Shown: positions 30,301 to 37,902 of the stretch, one piece after another
Layout of the letters: each line of letters opens with the position of its first letter
Numbering within the stretch: position 1 is the first letter of the stretch
Origin: Halochromatium glycolicum
Lineage (GTDB): Bacteria; Pseudomonadota; Gammaproteobacteria; Chromatiales; Chromatiaceae
Direction: 5' to 3'
NCBI RefSeq assembly: GCF_016584085.1
Contig: NZ_NRSJ01000006.1
Location: forward strand, 62,001-126,000
DNA: 64,000 nucleotides
Notes under the pieces: model-generated
Seen by the model: the letters and a program-made list of their open reading frames with translations, nothing else
Databases searched by the model: none
What the model was told of the DNA's origin: nothing
Position numbers and translations under genes: made by a program

Positions 30301-30789
30301 AACGTCTCGGTCCATCAGGTCGAGCGGATCGATCTGATCGATGAGATCAAGGGCATCATCGCGGCGACGGACGTGGACCCGGATCGGCTCGAGCTCGAGG
30401 TCACCGAATCGGTGTTCATGCGCAACGTCGAGCGGGTGGTCGAGAACCTGAACGCATTGCGCGATCTTGGCATCAGACTCGCCGTCGACGACTTCGGCTC
30501 GGGGTTCTCATCCTTGGGCTATCTGAAGCAGCTCCCAATCAGCCGGTTGAAGATCGACAAGACCTTCGTCGACGGGGTCGATACCGACGCGAACGACAGC
30601 GCCATTGCGCGCGCGGTCATCGTCCTAGGCCGGGCGTTGGGCCTCGAGGTCATCGCCGAAGGCGTCGAGACACAGGCACAAGCAAGCTTCCTCGAGAACG
30701 AAGGCTGCGATGCGGTCCAAGGCTACCTGTTCGCAAGACCGATGGCAGCCGGTGCATTGCGCGACCAGCACTATGCAGTAACCGATTGA
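27313..30789 (+). CDS. Multi-PAS GGDEF-EAL protein (c-di-GMP cyclase/phosphodiesterase)
   Basis: An 1158-residue soluble protein. An N-terminal helical segment and about five PAS/PAC domains (roughly residues 75-730) precede a GGDEF domain (about 735-890) and an EAL domain (about 900-1150). The GGDEF motif is intact (ARIGGDEFVILM), with an RxxD product-inhibition site five residues upstream (RAGD). The EAL signature reads ESLLRW, keeping the catalytic Glu. The other metal and catalytic residues are present in SVNVS, LEVTES, VDDFGSG, LKIDK, AEGVET and VQGYLF, so both activities are plausible. There is no transmembrane segment. It starts 75 bp after the CheB-CheR gene and is probably co-transcribed with it. 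Confidence 0.93.
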   Translation: MNQDHEPKRETARDEAHELERFRERALAALREGRFDLAQELIANGDVSFETLIENVRIYQAELEIQNEELTRSQQLSAQALERFSAFFHNTPIAEMVVDRHGLIIEANPAASELFALRDLSAHHHFLLRLVAERDRGSFLDLQRTLTQGEAPSAERTDLRLCTTNGNEFIGDLHGARLPDTTSGEPRILCAVVDRTAIARQQRELKHAYDRLARSQEAYHVLAEYSPDWDYWLSPEGRFIHVSPGCRAVTGYSAGAFLDDSGLINRLIHPDDRPRWEAHLEKAIRAVHRDEAPMLFRLRHRNGGWRWIEHECCPVIADDGRYLGRRGVNRDVTTRQEAEAGVRELRNMLVDAERIAKAGACSWQQGDELIQVSPGWQHIHAADRSAYSLDELSRGFAHPDDAERVAAALRQAFDDQGEGYELEYRIRRADDGSTRWVRTRTEVVRDDGGRTLQVRGTVVDITSEVEAKSRLEESERHHRALFESAAEGMLVLQASRITAINTAALKMLGYEQPEALLGKRPDEISPPMQPGGRSSSREVERLIGGATNDTTAGGTQRFDWVHLHADGSAVPVEVTLVPVAIEGNPGYFVHWHDRTLEAKARQREIQASTVFENTAEAIMVTDAEQRILAVNSAFTQITGFEEPEVSGRSPRMLASGHHDAAFFKRMNLTMERTGSWSGEIWNRRKNGEVYPARMTISRVTDDADELSNYVGLFSDISEAKRSEEELYRLAHSDSLTGLANRALLRARLEQSLLRAKRDHHALALLFMDLDLFKNVNDSLGHSVGDELLIEVAQVITSQVRAGDTVARIGGDEFVILMDDLSDGAEAVAHLAQRLCQRVSQPLQVAERELQLTVSIGISLFPDDGDCMDTLLSNADLAMYRAKDQGRNTYHFFETEMTERAVQRLHLETALRGAIARNELELVYQPQFRLANGDLCGVESLLRWTHPELGTISPAKFIPVAEEIGMISELGRWVLTEACNQLTRWDAEGFRVPSLSVNVSVHQVERIDLIDEIKGIIAATDVDPDRLELEVTESVFMRNVERVVENLNALRDLGIRLAVDDFGSGFSSLGYLKQLPISRLKIDKTFVDGVDTDANDSAIARAVIVLGRALGLEVIAEGVETQAQASFLENEGCDAVQGYLFARPMAAGALRDQHYAVTD

Positions 30790-30813
30790 CGAGACGAGTC
30801 GCCGCGGAGAGAC

Positions 30814-32526
30814 ATGGACACCGACCAGCCGACCAAAGCGCCAGCCTTTCCGCTGACCCCCGACCAGGTCGAGGAGATGCTGGACGCGGCCGAGCGGATG
30901 GCGCAGCTCGGTCACTGGTTCTTGGATGTCGCGACCCAGCGCCCGATCTGGTCCAAACAGGTCTTCGCGATCTTCCGCCGTGATCCAGAGCGCGGCGAGC
31001 CGTTGATCAGCGACCTCCGGCGCTATCTCCACGCCGAGGATTGGCCGCAGCTGAAGCAGGCCATCGACGCCTGCGGCGCGCACGGCACCCCCTACGACCT
31101 GACCTTCCGCATCCGCCGCGACGACGCCAGCGAGGGCCATGCACGCGTCTATGGCACGGCGATGCGGGAGACCGATGGCTCGATCCGAAAGCTCGCCGGC
31201 TTCATTCAGGACGTCACTGCACAACAGGCGGTGAACACCGCATTGCGCGAGCGCGAGGCCAACTACCGCCTGCTGGTCGAGCAACAGACCGACCTGATCG
31301 TCAAGGTCGATGCCGCAGGGCGTTTCCTGTTCGTCAGTCCCGCCTACTGCCGCACCTTCGCCAAGGGCGAGCACGAGCTCCTGGGCCGGAAGTTCATGCC
31401 GTTGGTGCACCCGGAGGATCGCGCCCAGACCGAGCGTGCGATGGCCGATCTCTATCGCCCCCCGCACCAGTGCTACCTCGAGCAGCGGGCGATGACGAGC
31501 CAGGGCTGGCGTTGGCTTGGCTGGTCCGACTCGGCCATCCTCGACGAGCAGGGGCAGGTGACCGCGATCGTCGGTGTCGGGCGCGACATCCATGAGCGCA
31601 AGCTTGCCGAGCTGGCCCTGTCGCGTGCTCAGCGCATGCTCGACCTCGCCCTCGAATCCGGTGGCATCGGCACCTTTACGGCCGACTTCAAGACCGGTGA
31701 GGTCAGCGTCGACGAGCGTTATCTCGAGCAGCTCGGCTACAAGCCCGGCGAACTCGAGGTCGACTACGACTGGTGGTTGCAGAACGTCCACCCGGACGAC
31801 ATCGCCAGCTTCGCCGACCAGACCGACCAGGTGCTCTACGGCGGACTGGACGACTTCACGGCCGAGTATCGCATTCGGCACCGCGACGGACACTGGGTCT
31901 GGATTCAGGATCATGCGCGCGTCTATGAGCGCGACGCAGACGGGGCTGCGCTGGCGGCCACCGGCCTGCACCTCGACATCACCCGGCGCAAGGAGGCCGA
32001 GCTGAAGCTCGCCTACAACGCCGATCATGACCCCTTGACCGACCTCCTCAACCGCCGCGGGATGTGGCGCTCGATCCGCCGTATCCACGCGCAATGCACC
32101 CGCGGACACCATCCCTACTGCATCGCGATCCTGGATCTGGATCACTTCAAACAGGTCAATGACACCTATGGCCACGTCGCAGGCGATGCGCTGTTGCGCG
32201 AGATCGCACGGCTGCTGAGCAGCCAGAGCCGCGAGGCCGATTGGATCGCCCGCTGGGGTGGCGAAGAGTTCCTGATCCTGATGCCCGATACCGACATCCA
32301 GCAAGGCCGCGTCCTGACCGAGCGCCTGCGCGAGCAGATCGCCCAAGCACGCTTTCAGGTCGAGGGACACGCACTGACGATCACCAGCAGCGCCGGCCTC
32401 GCCGCCTGCGCCCTCGGAAGCGACAGCCAGGACGCTGTAGTCAATCGCGCCGACCGGGCGCTCTACGCGGCCAAGCAGGCAGGGCGCAACCGCGTCTGCG
32501 ACCTCACCTCCAGCGCGCGCGCCTGA
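30814..32526 (+). CDS. PAS-domain diguanylate cyclase (GGEEF)
   Basis: A 570-residue soluble protein with three PAS/PAC domains (residues about 20-125, 145-265 and 280-395), followed by a GGDEF-family domain at about 400-560. The catalytic loop reads ARWGGEEFLILMPDTD, an active variant, and the RxxD inhibitory site (READ) lies five residues upstream. The substrate-binding LDHFKQVNDTYGHVAGD motif is intact. It therefore most likely makes c-di-GMP in response to a PAS-sensed cue. It starts 24 bp after the GGDEF-EAL gene. The trio suggests a local c-di-GMP/phosphorelay signalling unit. Confidence 0.93.
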   Translation: MDTDQPTKAPAFPLTPDQVEEMLDAAERMAQLGHWFLDVATQRPIWSKQVFAIFRRDPERGEPLISDLRRYLHAEDWPQLKQAIDACGAHGTPYDLTFRIRRDDASEGHARVYGTAMRETDGSIRKLAGFIQDVTAQQAVNTALREREANYRLLVEQQTDLIVKVDAAGRFLFVSPAYCRTFAKGEHELLGRKFMPLVHPEDRAQTERAMADLYRPPHQCYLEQRAMTSQGWRWLGWSDSAILDEQGQVTAIVGVGRDIHERKLAELALSRAQRMLDLALESGGIGTFTADFKTGEVSVDERYLEQLGYKPGELEVDYDWWLQNVHPDDIASFADQTDQVLYGGLDDFTAEYRIRHRDGHWVWIQDHARVYERDADGAALAATGLHLDITRRKEAELKLAYNADHDPLTDLLNRRGMWRSIRRIHAQCTRGHHPYCIAILDLDHFKQVNDTYGHVAGDALLREIARLLSSQSREADWIARWGGEEFLILMPDTDIQQGRVLTERLREQIAQARFQVEGHALTITSSAGLAACALGSDSQDAVVNRADRALYAAKQAGRNRVCDLTSSARA

Positions 32527-32591
32527 GAGGCCGGTTCAGCACCACCGCCTCCAATGCGGCACCGAGCACACCCCTAGAGAGCCGTCCTTCC

Positions 32592-34115
32592 ATGACCCGA
32601 ATCCGCGAAGAGGACCTGATCGCCAGCGTCGCCGACGCGCTGCAATACATCTCCTACTACCATCCGCCCGACTACCTGCGTGCCCTGACCGCCGCCTACG
32701 AGGCCGAGGAATCGCCCGCGGCCAAGGACGCGATGGCCCAGATCCTGATCAACTCCCGTCTCTGCGCCGAAGGCCACCGCCCGATCTGCCAGGACACCGG
32801 CATCGTCATCGCCTTCGTCAAGGTCGGGATGGGGCTGCAATGGGACAGCCGTCGCAGCCTGCAGGCACTGATCGACGAAGGCGTCCGCCGCGCCTACACC
32901 GATCCGAGCAACATCCTGCGCGCCTCGATCGTCGACCCGCCGATCGGCGGCCGCCGCAACACCGGCGACAACACCCCGGCGATCGTCCATACCGAGCTCG
33001 TCCCCGGCGAGACCCTCGAGGTCGAGCTCGCGGCCAAGGGCGGCGGCTCCGAGAACAAGGCCCGCTTCGCGATCCTGAATCCGAGCGCCAGCGTTGTCGA
33101 CTGGGTGCTCGAGCAGCTGCCGAGCATGGGCGCCGGCTGGTGCCCGCCCGGCATCCTTGGCCTCGGCATCGGCGGCTCCGCCGAGAAGGCGATGCTGATG
33201 GCCAAGGAGGCGCTCAACGCCCCGATCGACATCCATGCGCTCAAGGCGCGCGGTCCGGCCGACGCGATCGAGGCGATGCGCCTCGAATTGCACGAAAAGG
33301 TCAACGCGCTCGGCATCGGCGCCCAAGGGCTCGGCGGCCTGACCACGGTGCTCGACGTCCACATCCGGATCTTCCCGACCCACGCCGCCTCGCTGCCAGT
33401 CGCCTTGATCCCGAACTGCGCTGCCACCCGCCACTGCCGCTTCACCCTGGACGGCTCCGGCCCCGCGCAGCTCGACCCGCCGAAGCTCGACACCTGGCCG
33501 CAGATCACCTGGGACGCCGCCGCCGGCGCGCGCCGGGTCGACCTGAACACAGTCACCCGCGGCGAGATCGCCCGCTGGCAGCCGGGCGAACGGCTGCTGC
33601 TCTCCGGCAAACTGCTCACCGGCCGCGACGCCGCCCACAAGCGCCTGATCGAGCTCATCGAGCGCGGCGAGCCGCTGCCCGACGGCGTCGACCTGAGCAA
33701 CCGCTTCCTCTACTACGTCGGCCCGGTCGACCCGATCGGCGACGAGGTCGTCGGCCCCGCCGGCCCCACGACCTCCACCCGGATGGACAAGTTCACCGAG
33801 CGGCTGCTCGCCGCGACCGGCCTGATCGGCATGATCGGCAAGGCCGAGCGCGGCCCGGAGGCGATCGACGCCATCCGCCGCCATCGCGCCGTCTATCTGA
33901 TCGCGGTCGGCGGCGCCGCCTATCTGGTCTCCAAGGCGATCAAATCCGCCCGCCTGGTCGCCTTCGAGGACCTCGGCATGGAGGCGATCCGCGAGTTCGA
34001 GGTCGAAGACATGCCGGTCACCGTCGCCGTCGACACCGAGGGCGTCTCGGTCCACGAGACCGGCCCGCGCCAATGGCGCTCGCGCATCGCCGAGATCCCA
34101 ATCCGTGTGGAATGA
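32592..34115 (+). CDS. fumA: Class I fumarate hydratase (iron-sulfur)
   Basis: A single-polypeptide, [4Fe-4S]-dependent fumarase of 507 residues interconverting fumarate and malate in the TCA cycle. The alpha-type half begins with MTRIREEDLIASVADALQYI and contains PICQDTG, the first cluster Cys. WCPPGILGLGIGGSAEKAM and LIPNCAATRH supply further conserved Cys regions. The beta-type half has LLLSGKLLTGRDAAHKRL and GPTTSTRMDKF, followed by AVGGAAYLVSKAIKSARLV. The ATG at 32592 fits the family start, while the open frame extending upstream to 32241 lies inside the preceding GGDEF gene. Length agrees with proteobacterial FumA/FumB-type enzymes. The symbol is by family, since paralogue identity cannot be resolved. 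Confidence 0.95.
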   Translation: MTRIREEDLIASVADALQYISYYHPPDYLRALTAAYEAEESPAAKDAMAQILINSRLCAEGHRPICQDTGIVIAFVKVGMGLQWDSRRSLQALIDEGVRRAYTDPSNILRASIVDPPIGGRRNTGDNTPAIVHTELVPGETLEVELAAKGGGSENKARFAILNPSASVVDWVLEQLPSMGAGWCPPGILGLGIGGSAEKAMLMAKEALNAPIDIHALKARGPADAIEAMRLELHEKVNALGIGAQGLGGLTTVLDVHIRIFPTHAASLPVALIPNCAATRHCRFTLDGSGPAQLDPPKLDTWPQITWDAAAGARRVDLNTVTRGEIARWQPGERLLLSGKLLTGRDAAHKRLIELIERGEPLPDGVDLSNRFLYYVGPVDPIGDEVVGPAGPTTSTRMDKFTERLLAATGLIGMIGKAERGPEAIDAIRRHRAVYLIAVGGAAYLVSKAIKSARLVAFEDLGMEAIREFEVEDMPVTVAVDTEGVSVHETGPRQWRSRIAEIPIRVE

Positions 34116-34180
34116 GCGGCATCGGCTGATCATCGAGGCCGCCTGACCGGTCAACGCATCCACCACCAGGAGCCAGCGCA

Positions 34181-35170
34181 TTGAGTGAGCAAACCGCCTT
34201 CCGCATCCATCAAGACGACCAGGGCCATCGCGCCGGCGTCGAGCGCATCGCCACACCTACCCCGCGTGAGGGCGAGGTCCTGCTGCGCGTCAGCCATTCC
34301 AGCGTCAACTACAAGGACGCCCTCGCCGGCGCCGGCCGCGGCAAGGTGATCAAGCGCTTTCCGATCACCGGCGGCATCGATGCCGCCGGCCAGGTCGAGC
34401 AATCGCGCCACCCCTGCTGGAAGGCGGGCGACGCGGTCATCGCCACCGGCTTCGGCATGGCCTTCGATCACGACGGCGGCTATGCCGAGACCCTCTGCGT
34501 CCCCGGCGACTGGCTCGCCAAGATGCCGGACGGTCTCGACCCGCGCCAGGCCATGATCCTTGGCACCGCCGGCTTCACCGCCGCGCTGGCCGTGCACCGA
34601 CTGCTGGTCAACGGCCAGCACCCCGGACTCGGCCCGATCCTGGTCACCGGCGCCAGCGGCGGTGTCGGCTGCCTCGCGATCGCGATCCTCGCGCAGCTCG
34701 GCTTCGAGGTCGTCGGCGTCTCCGGCAAGGCCGATCTCCACGACTGGCTCACCCAACTCGGCGCCAGCCGCCTCATCGGCCGCGACGAACTCCCCGGCGG
34801 CGACCGCCCGCTCGAGAAGGCCATCTGGGGCGGCGCCGTCGACAACGTCGGCGGCCCGATGCTCGCACGGATCACCCGCACCGTCGTCACCTACGGCAAC
34901 ATCGCCAGCATCGGTCTCGCCGGCGGCAGCGACCTCGAGACCACGGTGATGCCCTTCATCCTGCGCGGCATCAGCCTGCTCGGCTGTCATTCGGTCGAGA
35001 TCCCATTCCCGCTGCGCGCCGAGCTCTGGCGCCATCTTGCCAGCGACTGGCGACCGGCCGATCTCGATTCCCTGGTCAGTGACGAGATCGACCTGAACGC
35101 CCTCCCCGCAACCTTCGACCGGATGCTCGCCGGCGAGACCCACGGCCGCATCCTGGTCAGGCCCGGCTAA
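34181..35170 (+). CDS. YhdH/AcuI-type NADPH-dependent quinone/acrylyl-CoA reductase
   Basis: A 329-residue medium-chain reductase/dehydrogenase. The N-terminal GroES-like domain contains SSVNYKDALAGAGRGKVIKRFPI, characteristic of the YhdH/YhfP/AcuI group (about residues 38-60). The NADP-binding Rossmann motif is VTGASGGVGCLAIAILAQLG (about 155-174). Zinc-binding Cys residues are absent, as in this group. AcuI enzymes reduce acryloyl-CoA; the exact substrate here is inferred only at family level. The start is TTG at 34181, with AGGAG 11 bp upstream, and lies 65 bp after the fumarase gene, so co-transcription is possible. Confidence 0.9.
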   Translation: MSEQTAFRIHQDDQGHRAGVERIATPTPREGEVLLRVSHSSVNYKDALAGAGRGKVIKRFPITGGIDAAGQVEQSRHPCWKAGDAVIATGFGMAFDHDGGYAETLCVPGDWLAKMPDGLDPRQAMILGTAGFTAALAVHRLLVNGQHPGLGPILVTGASGGVGCLAIAILAQLGFEVVGVSGKADLHDWLTQLGASRLIGRDELPGGDRPLEKAIWGGAVDNVGGPMLARITRTVVTYGNIASIGLAGGSDLETTVMPFILRGISLLGCHSVEIPFPLRAELWRHLASDWRPADLDSLVSDEIDLNALPATFDRMLAGETHGRILVRPG

Positions 35171-35251
35171 ATGCGTGCCAGCAGCCACGCAAACCCAGCG
35201 CCCTCCCAAACCTGAGCGCAGCCAACACCAATGTCTAATCCCGATCGCCTA

Positions 35252-35434
35252 GTGCATCGCCTCAGAAATGCCGAGACCCCTTTCCTGCCATCTGGCTCTC
35301 AGCGCTGTAGGAGCCCGCTTGCGGGCGATCTTCGCAGCCGTAAGCGCGGCCTGGTCGCCTGCAAGCGGGCTCCTACCCCACGACCATTGGCGGCAGCGAC
35401 CATCGGTCTCGGGGTTTCCGCTGTCTTGCACTAG
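35252..35434. repeat. MITE-like element, copy B
   Basis: A 183-bp non-coding element bounded by CTAGTGCA on the left and TGCACTAG on the right. The outer 30 bp form an imperfect terminal inverted repeat (both ends also share CCGAGACC/GGTCTCGG). Inside are two REP-like palindromes, GGAGCCCGCTTGCGGGC and its inverted partner. It is about 90 percent alike by eye to copy C at 41111-41297. It carries no protein-coding capacity. Confidence 0.85.
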
Positions 35435-35484
35435 CGCTCGAGTCAGCCGCCACAGCGTCCGCAGCCAGCACGACAGCCGATGGT

Positions 35485-35589
35485 CCGGGACGGGCGGCGC
35501 CGCGCGGGGGCGTCGATCGCCAGGACGGCGATCGCCGAGCCTCCAAGGATGGATTCACGGCGTCCCCCGCGCGGCGCTGCCCGTCCCGG
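35485..35589 (-). repeat. Covarying palindromic element, copy 3
   Basis: Arms of 26 bp (35485-35510 and 35564-35589) are self-complementary except for one position. Between them, on the minus strand, is the shared internal sequence CCGTGAATCC-A-TCC-T-TGGAGGCT, then an 8-bp inner hairpin CGATCGCC/GGCGATCG. It belongs to the five-copy family at 36744, 59706, 61607 and 62434. Confidence 0.85.
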
Positions 35590-35674
35590 GCCCACCACCG
35601 CCCGCCCGACCTGCGCAAGCGGCCGATATCGTTGGGCACAGCGGCCATTCTGTGATCGCCTGTTAGACTCTACC

Positions 35675-35765
35675 GTCACCTGCCCTGGTTTCCGGACAGG
35701 CTGAGCCGATCGGTGCTGATTGTTCCGGCGCTTTCTGTCCGGCGATCAAGCGGAATGGCTCTACA
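35675..35765 (+). repeat. Dispersed 91-bp repeat, copy 1
   Basis: The block from GTCACC..CCCTGGTTTCCGGACA to GCGGAATGG recurs in the same orientation at 36882-36973 with only a few substitutions. It contains the inverted pair CCGGACAG/CTGTCCGG. Copy 1 is flanked by CTCTAC on both sides and copy 2 by TATA-like sequence on both sides, which could be target-site duplications. Confidence 0.8.
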
Positions 35766-35832
35766 ACCAAGCCCTGTTCAGCCCCTCCTCGGCAACCTAT
35801 CGACCGACGCACCAACGCCCAAGTAGACCAAC

Positions 35833-36144
35833 GTGCCACAACCGATCCCCATCACCGACCATCAACGCCGCTGGCTGAAGAAGCAGGCGCACCACCTCAA
35901 GCCCATCGTCCAGCTCGGCGCCGCTGGCCTCAGCGACGCCGTCCTCGCCGAGATCGAGCTCGCACTCGATCATCACGAGCTCGTCAAGGTCAAGGTCCCA
36001 GGCGGCGACCACGACGAGCGCGATGGGATCGTCACCGCGATCGCCGAGCGCGCCAATGCCGACCTGGTGCAACGCATCGGCAACACCGCCTGCTACTTCC
36101 GCGCCAACCCCGAGCGCCGCGACCGTATCCTGCTGCCGCTCTGA
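35833..36144 (+). CDS. yhbY: YhbY/CRM-domain RNA-binding protein
   Basis: A 103-residue single CRM domain, the size of E. coli YhbY, which associates with pre-50S ribosomal particles. The family signature is visible as ITDHQRRWLKKQAHHLKPIVQLGAAGLSDAV at residues 6-36, followed by the GxxG-containing KVKVPGGDHDERDGIV. The start is GTG at 35833. The 3' end, including the TGA, lies in a 17-bp tandem repeat (36130-36180). It is followed 50 bp later by a small lipoprotein gene. Confidence 0.93.
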   Translation: MPQPIPITDHQRRWLKKQAHHLKPIVQLGAAGLSDAVLAEIELALDHHELVKVKVPGGDHDERDGIVTAIAERANADLVQRIGNTACYFRANPERRDRILLPL

Positions 36145-36180
36145 ACCTGCTGCCGCTCTAAACCTGCTGCCGCTCCAAAA
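36130..36180. repeat. 17-bp tandem repeat across the yhbY stop codon
   Basis: Three units of the type CTGCTGCCGCTCTGAAC are in tandem, and the first contains the yhbY TGA. Later units carry CTCTAAAC and CTCCAAAA. The copies lie between yhbY and the lipoprotein gene. Confidence 0.75.
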
Positions 36181-36193
36181 CAAGGATCAACCC

Positions 36194-36673
36194 ATGCCCC
36201 CGATCACGCCCGCAAGCCTGCTTGCCCCTCAGGCTCGACAGCAACGGCCCCGCCGATCCCTCGTGACCGCGCTCTTGCCCATCGCCTTCTTGGTCAGCTG
36301 CGGCAACCCGGGCGAGGATGTCCGCATCACCCTCTGCAAGGACCTGGTCCGAGGACAGCTCGGCTCAGGCGCGACGCCGACATGGTCCAAGGTCACCACC
36401 CAGACCCCAGGCTATCAGGACGCCGTGATCCAGCTCGGTTGGACCGCCCCCAGCGGCAACGGCGCGGCACGCTGCTACTACCCGTACAACGCGGTCGACG
36501 ACACCGCCCAGCAGCTCGCCGACCCACTGACCGCCTATGCCACCTCACCGAGCAAGGTCATCATCAATGGCCAGACCCTGAGCGGGTCCGCCCTCGCCCG
36601 CGCCGTCGCCGAGGCGATGAGGCATCAGGGGCAGCAACTGCTCGACTCAGCAGGTCAGCTGATCCAGCAATAG
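36194..36673 (+). CDS. Small putative lipoprotein, function unknown
   Basis: A 159-residue protein from the ATG at 36194, which has AAGGA seven bases upstream. The N-terminus is basic (RQQRPRRSL) and then hydrophobic, ending in a lipobox-like AFLVSC with the modified Cys near residue 36. A possible conserved core follows (NPGEDVRITLCKDLVRGQL) with a second Cys, and a third Cys lies in ARCYYPYNAVDD. No catalytic motif is seen. The family is unknown to me. It is on its own after yhbY, and the sequence downstream is repeat-rich and non-coding. Confidence 0.65.
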   Translation: MPPITPASLLAPQARQQRPRRSLVTALLPIAFLVSCGNPGEDVRITLCKDLVRGQLGSGATPTWSKVTTQTPGYQDAVIQLGWTAPSGNGAARCYYPYNAVDDTAQQLADPLTAYATSPSKVIINGQTLSGSALARAVAEAMRHQGQQLLDSAGQLIQQ

Positions 36674-36743
36674 CCGCCATCCACCGAGAGGGTCTTATAC
36701 CCATCTCAAATCAGTTTTCCGGTTTTGCTCGACCGCTCCGCGT

Positions 36744-36835
36744 CGCGTCACGGCGCTCGGGGGACGCCGTGAATCCCTCCGTGGAGGCTTGACGACGGCA
36801 TCCATGCCGTCGACACCCCCGCTCGCCGTCACCCG
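36744..36835 (+). repeat. Covarying palindromic element, copy 4 (decayed arms)
   Basis: The arms at 36744-36763 and 36816-36835 pair at 16 of 20 positions. The internal sequence CCGTGAATCC-C-TCC-G-TGGAGGCT is conserved. The inner hairpin is CGACGGCAT/ATGCCGTCG, different in sequence from the other copies but perfectly paired. Confidence 0.8.
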
Positions 36836-36881
36836 ACCCTCCGCTCTGCCGTGCCGAAAATTGACGTGCTTTGGGTATATA

Positions 36882-36973
36882 GTCACTCGCCCTGGTTTCC
36901 GGACAAGCTGAGCCCATCGGTGCTGACTGTTCCGGCGCTTTCTGTCCGGCGATCAGGCGGAATGGCTATACAC
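36882..36973 (+). repeat. Dispersed 91-bp repeat, copy 2
   Basis: This is the same sequence and orientation as 35675-35765 (CCCTGGTTTCCGGACA through GCGGAATGG). It sits in the non-coding 36674-37167 interval together with palindromic element copy 4. The rest of that interval shows no supported gene. Confidence 0.8.
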
Positions 36974-37167
36974 CTCGAAACGGCCGCTGGCGGCCGCGCT
37001 GAGCAGACAGGAGGCTGAAGCGACTGAAAGCATCTGAACGCTTCGCGGTCGATGTGCACCGCCGCGATCACCGACCTCAACTCGGTCAAAACGAAGCGAC
37101 GCAGCCCAATTCTGCCAGATCGCATCGGCTCAGCCAGATCGAGTCGGCGACGCGCGCACCGACCTGC

Positions 37168-37899
37168 TCACCCGGGCTTACGCCCGACGAAACGATAGTA
37201 AGGCACCCGCAGCCCCGGGAGATAGGGGACCGGCGCCATCTGCTCGACGAGCTGATGCTGTGGCAACCGCTCGCGCAACCGCTGCAGGCGCTGCGGGTCG
37301 AGATGCACGCCATCGTGCCGGAACCAGCGCGGCCAGAACGCCCGCGTCAATGCCGAGTGCCGCACCTGCCCCGCCTCCGGCGCCGACGCCGAGACATAGA
37401 AATCGACCACGCCCAACACACCGCCCGGCCTTAGCATCCGGATCGCATTCTCGATCGCTGCCGCCCAGTCCGGGATCATCGTCAGCGCGTAGGCCAGATA
37501 GACCGCATCAACCGACTGCTCGGGCTGCCAATGGCAGGCATCGGCCTCGTGCACCCGCACGTTCGCCATCGCCGCGGTGCGCCGGCGCGCCGCAGCGATC
37601 AAGGCCGGACAGAGATCGACTAGGTCCGCCCGCCCCAACGCGGCCAGGCGCTCATCGAAGAACAGAAGATTCTGGCCGGTTCCAGCCCCGAGCTCGACCA
37701 CATGAGCGCCAGCGGGAACGCCGAGCTGCGCGATCAGCTCGGCCCGGCCATGCAGCAAACGCGCGCGAAAGGCGTCGTAGCGCTCCGCCTGTGGTGCATA
37801 GAACGCCTGCAGCCGCTCGGCGTGGGAGCCAGTGCGCGGCTGCCCGCGCAGCATCGCGAGCAGCACCCGGAGGTCCGATGCCAGCGAGCCCACCGCCAT
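37168..37899 (-). CDS. btaB: BtaB-like SAM-dependent N-methyltransferase (betaine lipid synthesis)
   Basis: A 243-residue class I methyltransferase with the SAM-binding motif VVELGAGTGQNLLFF (about residues 66-80), the acidic loop VDLCPALI, and post-motif PGGVLGVVDFYVSASAP. The N-terminal YAPQAERYDAFRARLLHGR is typical of BtaB. BtaB trimethylates the homoserine head group of DGHS to give the betaine lipid DGTS. It starts 3 bp after the btaA stop, so the two form a btaA-btaB operon as in Rhodobacter sphaeroides. The assignment depends strongly on that neighbour; in isolation it would be a generic methyltransferase. Confidence 0.85.
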   Translation of the reverse strand: MAVGSLASDLRVLLAMLRGQPRTGSHAERLQAFYAPQAERYDAFRARLLHGRAELIAQLGVPAGAHVVELGAGTGQNLLFFDERLAALGRADLVDLCPALIAAARRRTAAMANVRVHEADACHWQPEQSVDAVYLAYALTMIPDWAAAIENAIRMLRPGGVLGVVDFYVSASAPEAGQVRHSALTRAFWPRWFRHDGVHLDPQRLQRLRERLPQHQLVEQMAPVPYLPGLRVPYYRFVGRKPG

Positions 37900-37902
37900 C
37901 GT

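Noticed and set aside
32574..34256. 560-codon minus-strand frame opposite the fumarase gene
   Set aside because: The plus frame has the fumarase iron-sulfur motifs; the reverse frame is composition-driven.
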